Part shown: positions 11,210 through 22,806 of the stretch, one piece after another
Position numbering within the stretch: position 1 is the first letter of the stretch
Layout: the number at the start of each line of letters is the position of its first letter
Assembly: GCF_932294415.1 (NCBI RefSeq)
Contig: NC_065539.1
Location: forward strand, 47,282,501 to 47,346,500
Origin: Quercus robur
Taxonomy: Eukaryota; Streptophyta; Magnoliopsida; Fagales; Fagaceae
Length of the DNA: 64,000 nucleotides
Direction: 5' to 3'
Made by a program: the position numbers and the translations under genes
The notes under the pieces: model-generated
Told to the model about the DNA's origin: nothing
Database searches by the model: none
Seen by the model: only the letters and a program-made list of their open reading frames with translations

Positions 11210-13280
11210 TATTTTTAGCTATTATCAATGAAGGTAATAGAATATATTTTCTAAGAATCGATTGTGTTACTAATAAAGAATCTCTTATTACTTGAGCAAC
11301 TATAAGGCTATCCCAGGCCTCTACTATTTCTATACGAGTTTTCTCATCTCTATTGTATTTTTCTCTTTTGTACTCCTCTGTTTTCTCACTTTCCTTTTTA
11401 TTTTCCTTTGTATAATCCGAAATTCTTTTTTTTTTTTTTCCAAATCCAATTTCGAAAAATGCCTTTCAGCCACTCGAGGATATCAAAAGAAAAAAGGGAA
11501 GGGGGGGGGGGGGGGGAGGGTGCCCAGTCTATCCAAAAAGAGGGTGAATGTACATTTGCTTCAAACAGTTCCACAATAATTGTTTTACGCCTTTGAACTC
11601 ACATAGAGCCCTTTATTATATCTCAACGAAAATATGATTGTTGTGAATAACAGATCAAAGCTACCTCGTCAGTTTCATCAGGATTATCAGTATCTTTATT
11701 ATTAGTGTTAGTATAAGTATCGGTATTCTTCGTAGTATCAGTCAAAATTATGACACGTTTGGCTTTTCTTGAACGAATTTCATGATCCTCTACCACATGG
11801 TCTTCCTTGTCTCTTTCCCATTGTTCCAACTTATCGATTAATTTGTATGACCATCAAGGGACTTTTTTACTGATTTCATTTATTCCAATATGAATATCTT
11901 TTTGACGAATTGTTTCATCCTTGGGATCCGTTATAATTTGATTGAATAAAAATTTTAAAATTTTTATTCGATCTTCTAAATCAGTTCTTACTTGTTTGTT
12001 TTCAATAAATGGAAATAAAAAAAATTCCTTTCAAATTAAAATTTGATGTTGATTTTACTGCAACCTTACTTAGTAAATAAGTAATTTCTTTTCCTAATGA
12101 TTTTCAATCAAATAAATCCACTTTCTGGTCAAATTTTGTGTAATTGGTACTAAGAAGTATGCCATGAATTTTATTTACCAAAAATTTCTTCTTGTAATTC
12201 TGTATAGAAGTTTTTAGGATTAAGAATAAAAACAATTTTTTGATTTGGCCGCGATAGGGTCCGTTCAATGAAGGATCATATATTTTAGTTAAATATTCTT
12301 TTTGAGTCTCATTATTATTATTATTAGACAATAGAATTCTTTTTTCGAGTACATCTGGAGCAAGAAATCTCGTATCTAAAGTTTCTGATCTATGTATCAA
12401 TTTTCTGCTTATGTTGTTCCTTTTTTCTTCATTGGCATAACTCCAATCATTGTACAATTCATTATAGGAGATTTTTTGTATTGTAAACAAAGATATCTTT
12501 CTTTGTATCATTTTCTAAAAAGTTGACAAACTTGGTGGATACGTGAAGGATGTCCTTTCTTTTCCATCACTTTTACATGTATGAAAAAAAGATTGTGACA
12601 TTTCATTTTTTACAGCATTTTGAAATCGGTTGTTTTTTTATATATTGGAATGGAAGATTCCATCTTAGAGTCGAAAAGAATAGTCACAAGAGGTTTTTCA
12701 AACAAGAATCTTTCTTTATCTTTTATTTCTTTAAATATTTCTAACTTCGAATTTCTTGATTAACATCTAGATAAGAAGTTTCATAAATGGGTCTATTTTT
12801 ACAGCGTGTCTCTTTAAAGTGGAATTCATCCTTTGTTTTTTCCTTTCCATTCATTCGGATCTCTTCCGTTTCATCCATTTTTATTTTGTCCGGATCCTCA
12901 TCTTCTTCCGAAAAAAGAGAAAGAGAAGGATCTTCTTCGGTGGATTCCTCTTGTTCCTGTTTAGTCCCCTTTGTTTCGGAAGTTGTTTCTATTTCTACAT
13001 CTGTTTCTTCCTCACTTTCTCCCCTTTCTTCCATTTCTGAGGCTTCTTTCAATTTCTTAGTAACAATGGGTGACAGTACTCTACCTAAATAGTACACACA
13101 GATAATAAATAAGAGAATACTAAAGATTCGAGCCATAGAATTTCTCAATTCTGACACAAGGTACTTATTAGATCTAATGAGTACATTAAATCTAATAGAA
13201 TTATTTTGCTGTATCCATACTAATATCAATCCAACCCATTTCATGAATAAAATGTGACCAATTAACCAACCAACAAAATT
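11210..13280 (-). pseudogene. ycf1: Plastid-derived ycf1 internal fragment, copy 2, inverted
   Basis: Same content and same breaks as the copy at 1-2,114: [13 protein letters not shown] at 13,244, MIQRKISLF at 12,511 and [11 protein letters not shown] near 11,780, ending near LPSLIIAKN at about 11,215. It faces the 5' piece at 10,743-11,202 across a junction of about 8 bp of unmatched bases (11,203-11,210). About 50 bp of ycf1 normally present between the two pieces are missing. The shared breaks show that decay and inversion preceded the tandem duplication. Confidence 0.93.
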
Positions 13281-16200
13281 GTAAGGGAGTCACCCCACTA
13301 CTTACTCTAATATAAAAAAATAGAGTGGTGCATTGTGAATAAAACGCTTAAAGATAATTACTCGCAGAAAGGGAGACATCAATTTAAAATAATCCCTACT
13401 CCATTGTATTTATAATCACAATACAATGAGGAAAAAGAAGGAGACGATGACTTTGAAAGAGAGAGCACTATTTGTACTACCATACACACAAGTAAGCACC
13501 TTTTGAAGTAAGTTGCTTCTTATTATCAAAAGCTTGGGCTTAAAATAAAGGTGTGATATGGTTGGTGAGGTAGATGAGGTCTGATTAATGCATAGCTTTA
13601 GGACACTGCTTTATAACAGGCCATTCGTTTGTCTGATACCCATCTTGAATAAGAATCGAAACTGACCTGTATGTCTAATACCCATCTTGAATAAGAATCG
13701 AAACTTTTGGTTGATGGATTTTTGGAATAATGGCAACGTTGAGTTGTGAGCTTTTTTGGATATTACAATATAATTCACAACCAATTTTGGATAATCTGGT
13801 TAGTTAAACTAGCATACAATGTCCTTTTGGGGGAAATTACCTCTTAAGATTTGCTAAATTTGAAGAACCTCGTTAGTTGGTCAGGATGCTTTTCATGGTT
13901 TGAGATAATTAAGCTGAAAATACAGCAGATTAGTTAAGTGCTATATATATATATATATATATATATTTTAGTGTTTGTGGCATGCTGCTCATGCTCATGG
14001 ATTTTGTTAATGTTTCAAGCCCATTTGACAAAATCCATCTCTTGGACCCATGGATAAGCTTAAAAATAGGCTTACTCTTTGCCATCCATACCACACTCCT
14101 CTAAATTTTCCTATTAAAAATTATATGGGCTTAGGTCATGTTGGGAAAAAATTGCAGGAAACTAATAGACCTCTAGAAAAAAAAAAGGGGATTTACAAAT
14201 ACAAAGTTGCACCACTCATAAAGGTCAAGTTATGCTTAATTCTAGTGCAGACATATGTAGAACTTAAATGGTCAAGGTTGCAATGACCCTTTTTTTTTTT
14301 TTTTTTTTTTTCATCATTTAGCCATCTATTTATTTATAGGGCCTATTTAATGTATGCCCTTAGGGCATACACATTAATCAACTATTTTTGAAAACATTTT
14401 ATAGAGAATTGAAAAAACTGTTAAAAAAATTGGTAACTTTTTCATTTTTCCATAAAAAGTTTCATAAAATGATTTATTAATATATGCTCTAAGGACACTC
14501 ATTAGTAAAACTCATTTATAATTGCCCCCTACTGTCTTGAAAAGGCTATTCCATCAACAAATATTGCTTCTTCCGAAGTTGTGGAACTGTTTTTTACTAT
14601 TATTTTCCTGCTGTCTTTCGATTTGAATATAATCAAAGGTATAATCATGTCCATTACATTCTATATGCCACCATATACAAAAACTATTTCACCCCAATAT
14701 TCCCATTCATTCAAAAAAATCAAGTCATTTATAGGGCTTTAAACAAGTCGAACAGTATTAAATAAGAATATAATATTAAATTTATACAAATGACATTTTT
14801 ATCCTCTCATTTCTTTTCTAATCCAAACAAAATGGTATATTTAATTTAAAATTTCTACCACCTCTACCAAATATATATGGGGAATAAAATATTTTATAAT
14901 ACTCAACTTTTCATTTTGTTGACAACTTTTTTTTTTTTTTTAATTTTTAATTTTTTATCTTTTCACCAAAGAGGAGTGTCAGATTGTTAGCTATGTTGCG
15001 ACACTATGAACGAAGGGAACTGCTTGATATGGCATCAAGCCATCAAGGTTTAAGAAAGATGGAATTGACCTTGGGTAATTCGATATGCAAATACTCCAAC
15101 CCATTCTTTAGCTACTTGGGTCCCTTTTTGATTTTGTCCTGGTGTCATTCCCATCTCCATTATTCTTGCCCATGTTTTACGATAAGGGGGAAAAAATTGG
15201 CCTTGGGTCTTCTTGAATTTCTTCCTATCATATTTTACATTATTCTTTCATTGGGGTGAAATAGGAATACTAGAAAATAAGAGAGAGAAAAGTAGTCAAA
15301 CAACTGATTTTATTGGTGTTTGGTTCGAAAAAATAGGAAAATAGAAAATTAGTAGGGTCAAGTATTTTTTCCATTGGCCGACCAAAATTCTGTCTCCCTA
15401 ATTTGGGGAGAAGATAGAGGGGGTGAAATAATTTCAGCAGTTAATAACTGAACTATTCCATCCTCTTTGCTAGTGCTTGTTCTGTTTATTTATTTTTTTT
15501 AAATTTCCCAGGAGAGGACCTACGGTTTGCTTTTTAACTTTTTTTTTTTTTTTTTTAAATAGCTTTCCTAGGCGTGATAGATGTTTTATTCTTCTTATTT
15601 TCTTTTCTTTATTTTTCTATTTTTTTTGGTTTAACTAGATGCGAATTTTTTCAAAACTCTTTTTTTTGGTATGATTTTTATTTTTTAATAAATTTGGGTG
15701 ATTGCACCCTTTTTTTTTTTTAACACTTTTTTAGTTTTTATTTTAAGAACATTCGCATCAAATATATCAAAAACTATAATATTTAATATCTCAAAATACT
15801 ACATTAATTATTTTAAAACTTCACTTCATTAAAATATTATTTCTTTATTTTTTTTATTATCAATGGATTCAATGCATCTCTTCCTCTCTCTCTCTTTGTA
15901 TAATTGTATCTCTCTTCTTCCAAAACAAAAACAACCAACTCACCACTCACAACCACCATCATCACAAAACCCAAGCTACCGCTACCATCAGAAAACCCAA
16001 GCCACTACAAAACCAAAATCCACTGCTAAACCAAAACTACCGAAGCCCAAACCAATGCAAGATCAAAACCCACTGCCACAGCCACCACTGCCTACAACCT
16101 CAACCTCCACCCACCAAAATCTCAAATAAGTCACAAACCCAAAATCAAAAAATCACAACTAAATTTGGTAACTCAAACCCACAAACGCCGAACCACCAAG

Positions 16201-16692
16201 AACAAACAAATCACAAACTCAGACCCATGAAGTACAAAAATAAAAATAACATAACCCACAAAGCACCAAGAGAGAACTGATTGGTCGACGAGGTGGCAAA
16301 GCTCGCGAATTGATTGGTCGACGACAGGCGGTGAGGCCGAGTGGAGGCATCAGGATATGGCGTCTCTGCTGAGTTCGAATTCGGAGTGCTTTGGGCAGAC
16401 CGGAGCTTTAAGAAGATTGAGAGAGAGAGGAGCATGGGTTGAAGGGATTAGGTGTGGGAGATGGGAAGAGAGCTTGGCATTGAGGGAGAAGCAACAGAAA
16501 AGGAAAAGAGAGAACACTCTAGCAGTCCAGTGTGAGAAGAAAGAGAGAGAGAGAGGGAGAATAGTGAGCTAAGTGAGATGACTCAGTGGAATGGAGCGTG
16601 TGACGAAAACGAGGGAAGGAGCTAGCGCGCGTGTCTGAATAAACAAATTATATTTTTGTTTAACACCTTGCTATAGGGAGCTTTTATTTCTA
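13281..16692. other. Non-coding part of duplicated unit copy 2, with empty hAT site
   Basis: Counterpart of 2,115-2,603 plus 6,468-9,412. The empty target ATTACAAT is at 13,762-13,769. It contains (TA)n near 13,943-13,965, poly-T tracts and the transposon-like stretch at about 15,745-16,680. The frame at 16,357-16,572 is not open in copy 1 and shows no family. I see no gene. Confidence 0.6.
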
Positions 16693-17676
16693 AGAGTCTG
16701 TTTGATTGGAGGGATAAAAAAGTGAGATAAAAGAAAAGGAGGAAGTGATAAAAAAGTAAGAGGATGAAAAAAATTTAGTTTTTTTTGTATGTATTTGGTT
16801 GAGAGGATGAAAAAATGGAAAGATGAAAAACTCATTTATTTGTTTGAGAAGAAAAATGAAATGATGGAAAATGTAATTTAAATAAATTTACTTTCATGCC
16901 CTACTATATAAAACTATTAAATCATTATAATTTTTTATTATATTTCCTTCAAATATATTAAATACATTTATAAGTATTAACTCTACTTTTTTTTCAATTA
17001 CACAAATTATTTTTTATAAAAAAAAAACCTAAACACAAAATAAAAAATAAAATATGTAGACTGGGTTTCATTAAAAAAAAAAAAAAAAAACTAACAAAAC
17101 ACACGTTCACTGGGTTTCACTTTCATCCTCTCTACCCATTGAGCCAGGCTTAGAAAAAACAAAACACGTTAATTATTTGTTCTGTACCCAAATGCAACAG
17201 TAATAATGACTCCCTTGATTTGGATAGCAACTTTTGAGGGTATTTGTGTAATTTAATACTTGATTCATCTTTTCTCAGCTTTCCTCCCAAATCGGAAGGA
17301 TAAATATTTGTAGGCCCGGAGTGATTTTTTTCTACAATGTTTTCTTTTCCCCCTGTTTTATCTCCTAACTAAACCAGGGAAAACAATATTTTCTTCCCTA
17401 TTTTCCTCTCTTCCTTTTCCATTCCTCTCATTTTCACCACAACCAAACGGAGCCTAATTTATAGAATATAGCATGTTTGATGTAGTGTGTTGATTGTTTT
17501 TAATGATATTTTTTGCATTATAGCATTCTTGATGTGAATGTTTTAATTGGGTATCATTTTTTTCACCCCTTCACTTTTTCACCCCTAGCTAAATACAAAT
17601 GAGAAAAATTAAAATTTCTTCTATCTCTTTTCCATTTTCCATCTTCTTACTTTTTCACCCCAATTAAACTGACTCT
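16693..17676. mobile_element. Possible non-autonomous TIR element cut by the duplication break
   Basis: The left end AGAGTCTGTTTGATTGG and the reverse complement of the right end, AGAGTCAGTTTAATTGG, agree, and the match continues imperfectly into AAAAAGTGAGA/AAAAAGTAAGA, giving inverted repeats of about 30 bp. Copy 1 has only the left part (from about 9,418 to 9,805), so the duplication break lies inside it. No convincing target duplication is visible, and a second inverted motif (CCAAACGGAGCC near 17,446) may mark a nested element. Confidence 0.45.
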
Positions 17677-20600
17677 AGGAAAAAAAAAAGTTAGAGAAAG
17701 ATAAGAAGGGTTCCTATTTCTAAAACCTTAGATTTGTTACCTTGTTACAAAGTCGAGAAGAATGTATTGATTATTTGGAAAGTACAAAACACTTATAACA
17801 AAGAATTGGAATTGGACCCAAATGAGTCTAATATTCCAAGTTTCCAACAATATCGAAAACCACTATATGCTAGAAAATTTTCATAAACTCCTCTTTATTT
17901 TTGGACAACATAATCGAAACCTTTCAAAAGTGAAATCATACCTATTGAGAATGAAAGTTGACAATATTGAAACACACTGGTGATGGATAATGGTCATCTA
18001 TCTACATCTGTCTAATTTTCCTCACACGTCAAATAATTTTCTTTCACAAGAGAGACAAAAACCTCGTATGCCCATGAATGAAATCATTGCACAGTCCACA
18101 CACTCGATGGAAAACAGAGCAAATTGTGGAACTGATGACCAAATCAGAGCTCTGTATAAACTCTAGGCCACACACCTCCCAGTGTATGAGAGAGAACCCC
18201 TAAAACACTTGTTATATATTTGATTTGATGTTATGAGTTTGTGAGTTATGACTAAAGCATAGAGAAGTTTTGGGCCTTTTGGCTGATATCACACTAGTGC
18301 AACTTCGATTGAGTGTTCTCTGTTTGATGCGTATTGCAAGTCTTCCATGGCTATGATTGTAAGCAAAACTGTTTTTTTTCAAACCATGCAGTAAAATACT
18401 ACTATTTTGGAACTTAACATTTTTGATGTCGAGTTCCAAGCAAAACTTGACATTAGCAATGTCTAGTCTTATACGCATTTTGCCACCTAATTTTTTTATT
18501 TTTTAATTGTGTAGAAATGTCGAGTTCCACTTAAAATTATGCATAAAACTTGTCATTGTTAAAAAGAGTGGTATTTTACTAAATAGTTTGAAAAGAGGGT
18601 CATTTGACTACATAGTTTAAAAATTAAGGCTATTTAGCCATTTTCCCCTAGTTGTACAAGTGGCTAGCATTTATTTATCCAATTAGGTAGATAGTTTTTT
18701 TTGGAAGTTTGGATTTACAATACCATTATTTTGGACCCCACCCCCACAAAAAAAATATATTTTAGCGAATAATGCTAGGGATACCACTTTTGACACAACT
18801 TTATGTCACAACTTGCCATATAGCGAATTGTGATTGATAAGGATGTGTCAATGGTGTCCCTAGTATTACTCTATTTTAGCTCATAAAGCTCGTTTGATTG
18901 AATAAAACTTGCATATCATGCCAAAAAAGAAAAAGAAAAAGAAAGTGATTTGAATTTAATTATTTTGTTTTATTGTACTATATTTAATTAGCAGTTTTTT
19001 TTTTTCAAACCCATCATTATTTTTATTTAAAATGTTTCATTTTAATTCATATACATTTCAAAATGATCCTTATAATTAGTGCTAGTCATGTGATGGATTA
19101 AAAATACTAACATGACATATAGAATTCAAACTGCGTTATTAAACTAATCTCCATTTCAATAAATTTATTTAATTTAATTTATTATGTCAGTATTTTCAAT
19201 TCATTAAATGAGAATATATACTCTTTTTTTTTTTTTTATGGGAAGAATTTAGATTTTTTTTGAAATATTATAAGGTGCAATTTTAAAATAAAGGTCAAAG
19301 AATTATATATCTAAGAACATTCATAACAATAGTGCTAAAAAATTTAGTTTTTAACACCTAAAAAATATTTATTTCTTTTATCACTTCACTTTACAATACA
19401 TTTAATATCAAATGTTTTATTTTTTTAACGTTTTATTTAAAATAATATAAACAACTTGTTAAAATAATAAAGGAGATATGAGAATTTGGATATTCTAATT
19501 GAAAGATGGGAGAGAATGTTAATAAAGTATTGTATTTTATTATGATTTATAAAAAAATTTAGCTTTAACTTCCCTAATTACGCATAAATTTTTGATTCTT
19601 TGTTGGTAAAATTGCTGTTTTGCTAATATACAATCACAAATGCTCTAACTTTTTTATATTTTTTTAACACTATAGTCATTTTTTCCATTAAATTTTTTTT
19701 TTATAGGGAATTAAAAAAAAAAAAAACAAAAACAAAAAACAAAAATTTGGGAAGGATCGAGTTTATAAATGGGAAACCACAAGAAGTGGTGCCAGCACAA
19801 AAACAAAACATAGGAAACAAACCGACAGGCCGTACAAGTGAAATCTTCGGTGGGATTTTTCTTTCCTCGGTACTATTTTTGTCTCTTGAGATCTTCTGTA
19901 TTAATAAGGTGCCGCCCATGTGCAAATGTGCTACACTGCTGTACTAGGCTTTGCATCTCTTTCATACACTGTAAATGTTTCTTCAGGTATAACACTCAAA
20001 ACCTTAACAATCTGCACTTAAGTTGAACTCCTTTTTTATGTCTTTTTTTGTTGCCTGACATGGTGAATTTAATAGTTGATAGCTTCATTCCTCTTTTTTT
20101 TTTTTTAGAAGATGCTTTCACTGTTTAGCTCAGCAAGTGTAAATGTAAAAGCAAATGAGCTTTAATATTCTTTCTTGTTGTAGAAAGCATATGCGTAACT
20201 ATCTGTTCTCTGTTGCACTACTATTTTTCTCTCTTGTTATCATCTTTATGGTCTTTGTGGGAGTGGATTGTTTAGAAATTATAAAGAAAAAAAAATTGGT
20301 AACATAAACTATTTTGCAATTTCATTGCCATAATTATGATGCGGTAAATAGTGAGTTGTAAAGAAAAATGGTGGGTCTATTTATAAGTGATAGATAAATC
20401 ATTCATAGTTTACAACGTTAGAGTGGTGGCAAAAAGTTATGGAGTAGTTTGTGATCCTAGAACCACTCAATTATAAATTACCGTTGTTTGAAATGATTTT
20501 TGAAGAAAACATATTTTTGTAGGGTAATCTAAAATCTTAGTGGACCTTTAACCCGTATCATTTTGGATCTTAATAGGACAAAGAGGGACCCCTAGGGAAT

Positions 20601-22806
20601 CTTGTGGTTAAAAGCAGCTGGGTGGCACCACTGGCACGTCTTATATTTGTTCCCATATGATATCGATCTGGAACAGTCATAATTTTATTCTGTCATATGA
20701 GATGAGTTCACTTACTAGGATACACATATAGAGAAGTACTATTGATTTTATGGCAAAGGCATTAAAGTTGGCAGAAATATCACAGTTAGTTGTTGGAGAG
20801 AGGAGACATTGAAATGAGGAACGGAAAGACTGAAAATTTAGCATAATTGGTGGACCATTGGGTACATGTGAAACTTATCAATTGAAATGGGGGAATAAAA
20901 ATCTTCTATCCCAATGTGGGTCCTTCACTCTATACTCCATCAATCACAGCCTACCACATGTCCTATTTTTTCCCTTATAAAGTAACCAAAGTATAAAACA
21001 GGGTAAAAAAAATGATACACATGACATATTGTAGTTGGTGAAGTATAAAATGAAAGTCCCAGTGGGACAGATGATTTTTTTTTTTGTTTTTGGAGGGGGG
21101 GGAGTAAAAGTTTAGCAATGATGATGGTTGATACAATGATGTTCACTTCATATCATGGTGATTACCCACAATTGGGATTCTCATAATTAAGCACGAGACA
21201 TGGTGGCTGCAGCACAATGTTTAGAAACCAAGTCATTAATTTCTACACTCCTCCCCTTTTTCTTTTTAAACAATGATTTGCTGCAAACCTTTTGAGAATA
21301 ATTTTGTCTTATCACAATGACCCCCTTCTTAGTTTTTCTAAAAATGTACATTTCTTGTAAGCTTTTCTGCACAAGTGGTATCTGATAATTAAGTTGCCCA
21401 TCAAGTTCATAATTGTCACACGTTGTGTCATTCCAACACCATCATCAATAGTAGATTTGCATACATGTTTCCTGAGCTTGTCCCAGAATGCTGGGGTTAA
21501 GACGTTTGTCACAATCACCTTCTTTACAGTTTCTGTTCCTATTCATGTACTTCAATGTCATTTTCGGGATAATGAGAGAGGAATGGCTATGTATAGTATG
21601 CATCATCTATTGTATTCTCAAACTCTGTAATATTGTAGGTAGTTTGGCTTACATTTGACACTGAAGGAAATTACCATCCTTTTTAGGGTCATCTAATGTT
21701 TTCGCACAATGAGCTTGAGGTGGGGGATGTCCTGAGTTATAGGGTATGAGATAATTTTAATTATGTAAAAAATTATGGCAAATTTCTCATCTACAATAAG
21801 CATGTGCTCTGTTGAATCTGATAAAGAGTCGCACTCATGTAATTTGTGATTCAACTGAAATAGGACATATATACATATGGTAGTTTTAGATACCTCAAAA
21901 AACTAAAATTTTATTATTTTAAACAGTGAAGCTGGTTTTCAAATTTTTATTTTATTTTTATTTTTTTGCTTGTATGTTAATTAGTTTCTTTCTTAATTGA
22001 CTGCACATTGTTGTCTTGTAGTCTGCATATCGTATATCTGTTGGCTTGTTGCTTTTTTCCAGCGGCAGCTGGAGCACTTATCTGAGACTGTACTAGATAT
22101 ATAGCTGCCAGGACCTTATGGAACCATAGAACACACATACTTTTCAAGAAATTCTTAAGGCAAGGTCATGATTGACACATCACAGACCAATTAAGACTTA
22201 GCAAAGAATGTTAAGCTAGAGACTGGAAGATGTCTCAAGAATACTTTTGATACACATATGGAGTAAATATGGTTTTTCCTTCTTTTCCTGAGTTTCTGGA
22301 TATAACAGTTTTCTGTAGATTATGCAAGCTTTTCTCATTGCTATATGTGATATTTAGGCATTTTGGGTGCCTTGGATTGTCTACTTGATCTCTTTTGGGT
22401 CCTAAAATGGTGAAACAATCTTCTTATATAATTCTTTTTGTATTGATAATCAATGATGATCTTTCAATAGAAAAGGTGCTCTTGTGAAATGGTGACATTT
22501 TTGCCTCTCTCCTTAATATATGCTTTTTTTTTTTAGAGAAATTGCACAGAAATGCAATGTGTATTATATCATTGGTAAAGCAGGTCTGAGAATTCTAAAA
22601 TTATCAAAGATAACCTTCTAAATGAAACTTTTGCATTCATTAACTTCATAAATCATACTTACACTTATCATTTTAATTGCAGCAGTTTAAACTAACTTTG
22701 TGCCTCCCAGAATAATTTATAAACAGCTTGTTGTTTGTTTGTGGTATTATTAGCTTAAGCTTAGCTCAAACATAAGAAACACCAACAAACTTTTTTCCTC
22801 TCATCA
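17677..22806. other. Intergenic AT-rich DNA, no gene supported
   Basis: Mostly AT-rich unique-looking sequence with poly-T/poly-A tracts. Around 18,380-18,540 the phrase GTCGAGTTCCA recurs, suggesting an old repeat. A frame at 19,747-19,947 (beginning MGRIEFINGKPQEVV) and minus-strand frames at 21,187-21,518 look locally protein-like, but I could not assign a family, splice structure or full reading frame. A G-run lies at about 21,095-21,103. The last 500 bp are 3' of the kinase gene. Confidence 0.5.

Larger units (their letters stand above)
9806..17075. repeat. Tandem duplication, copy 2 (complete unit, no hAT insertion)
   Basis: About 7.27 kb. It comprises a short non-plastid lead (9,806-9,950), the plastid block (about 9,955-13,280) and non-coding DNA to about 17,075, where similarity with copy 1 stops in an A-rich tract. 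The part matching copy 1 within the window begins at 11,166. That 9,806-11,165 also belongs to the unit is inferred from head-to-tail geometry, because the matching part of copy 1 lies outside the window. Confidence 0.85.

Noticed and set aside
1-13280. Plastid contamination or a plastid contig as the source of ycf1/trnN.
   Set aside because: The ycf1 pieces are broken and inverted, duplicated in tandem and continuous with nuclear transposons.
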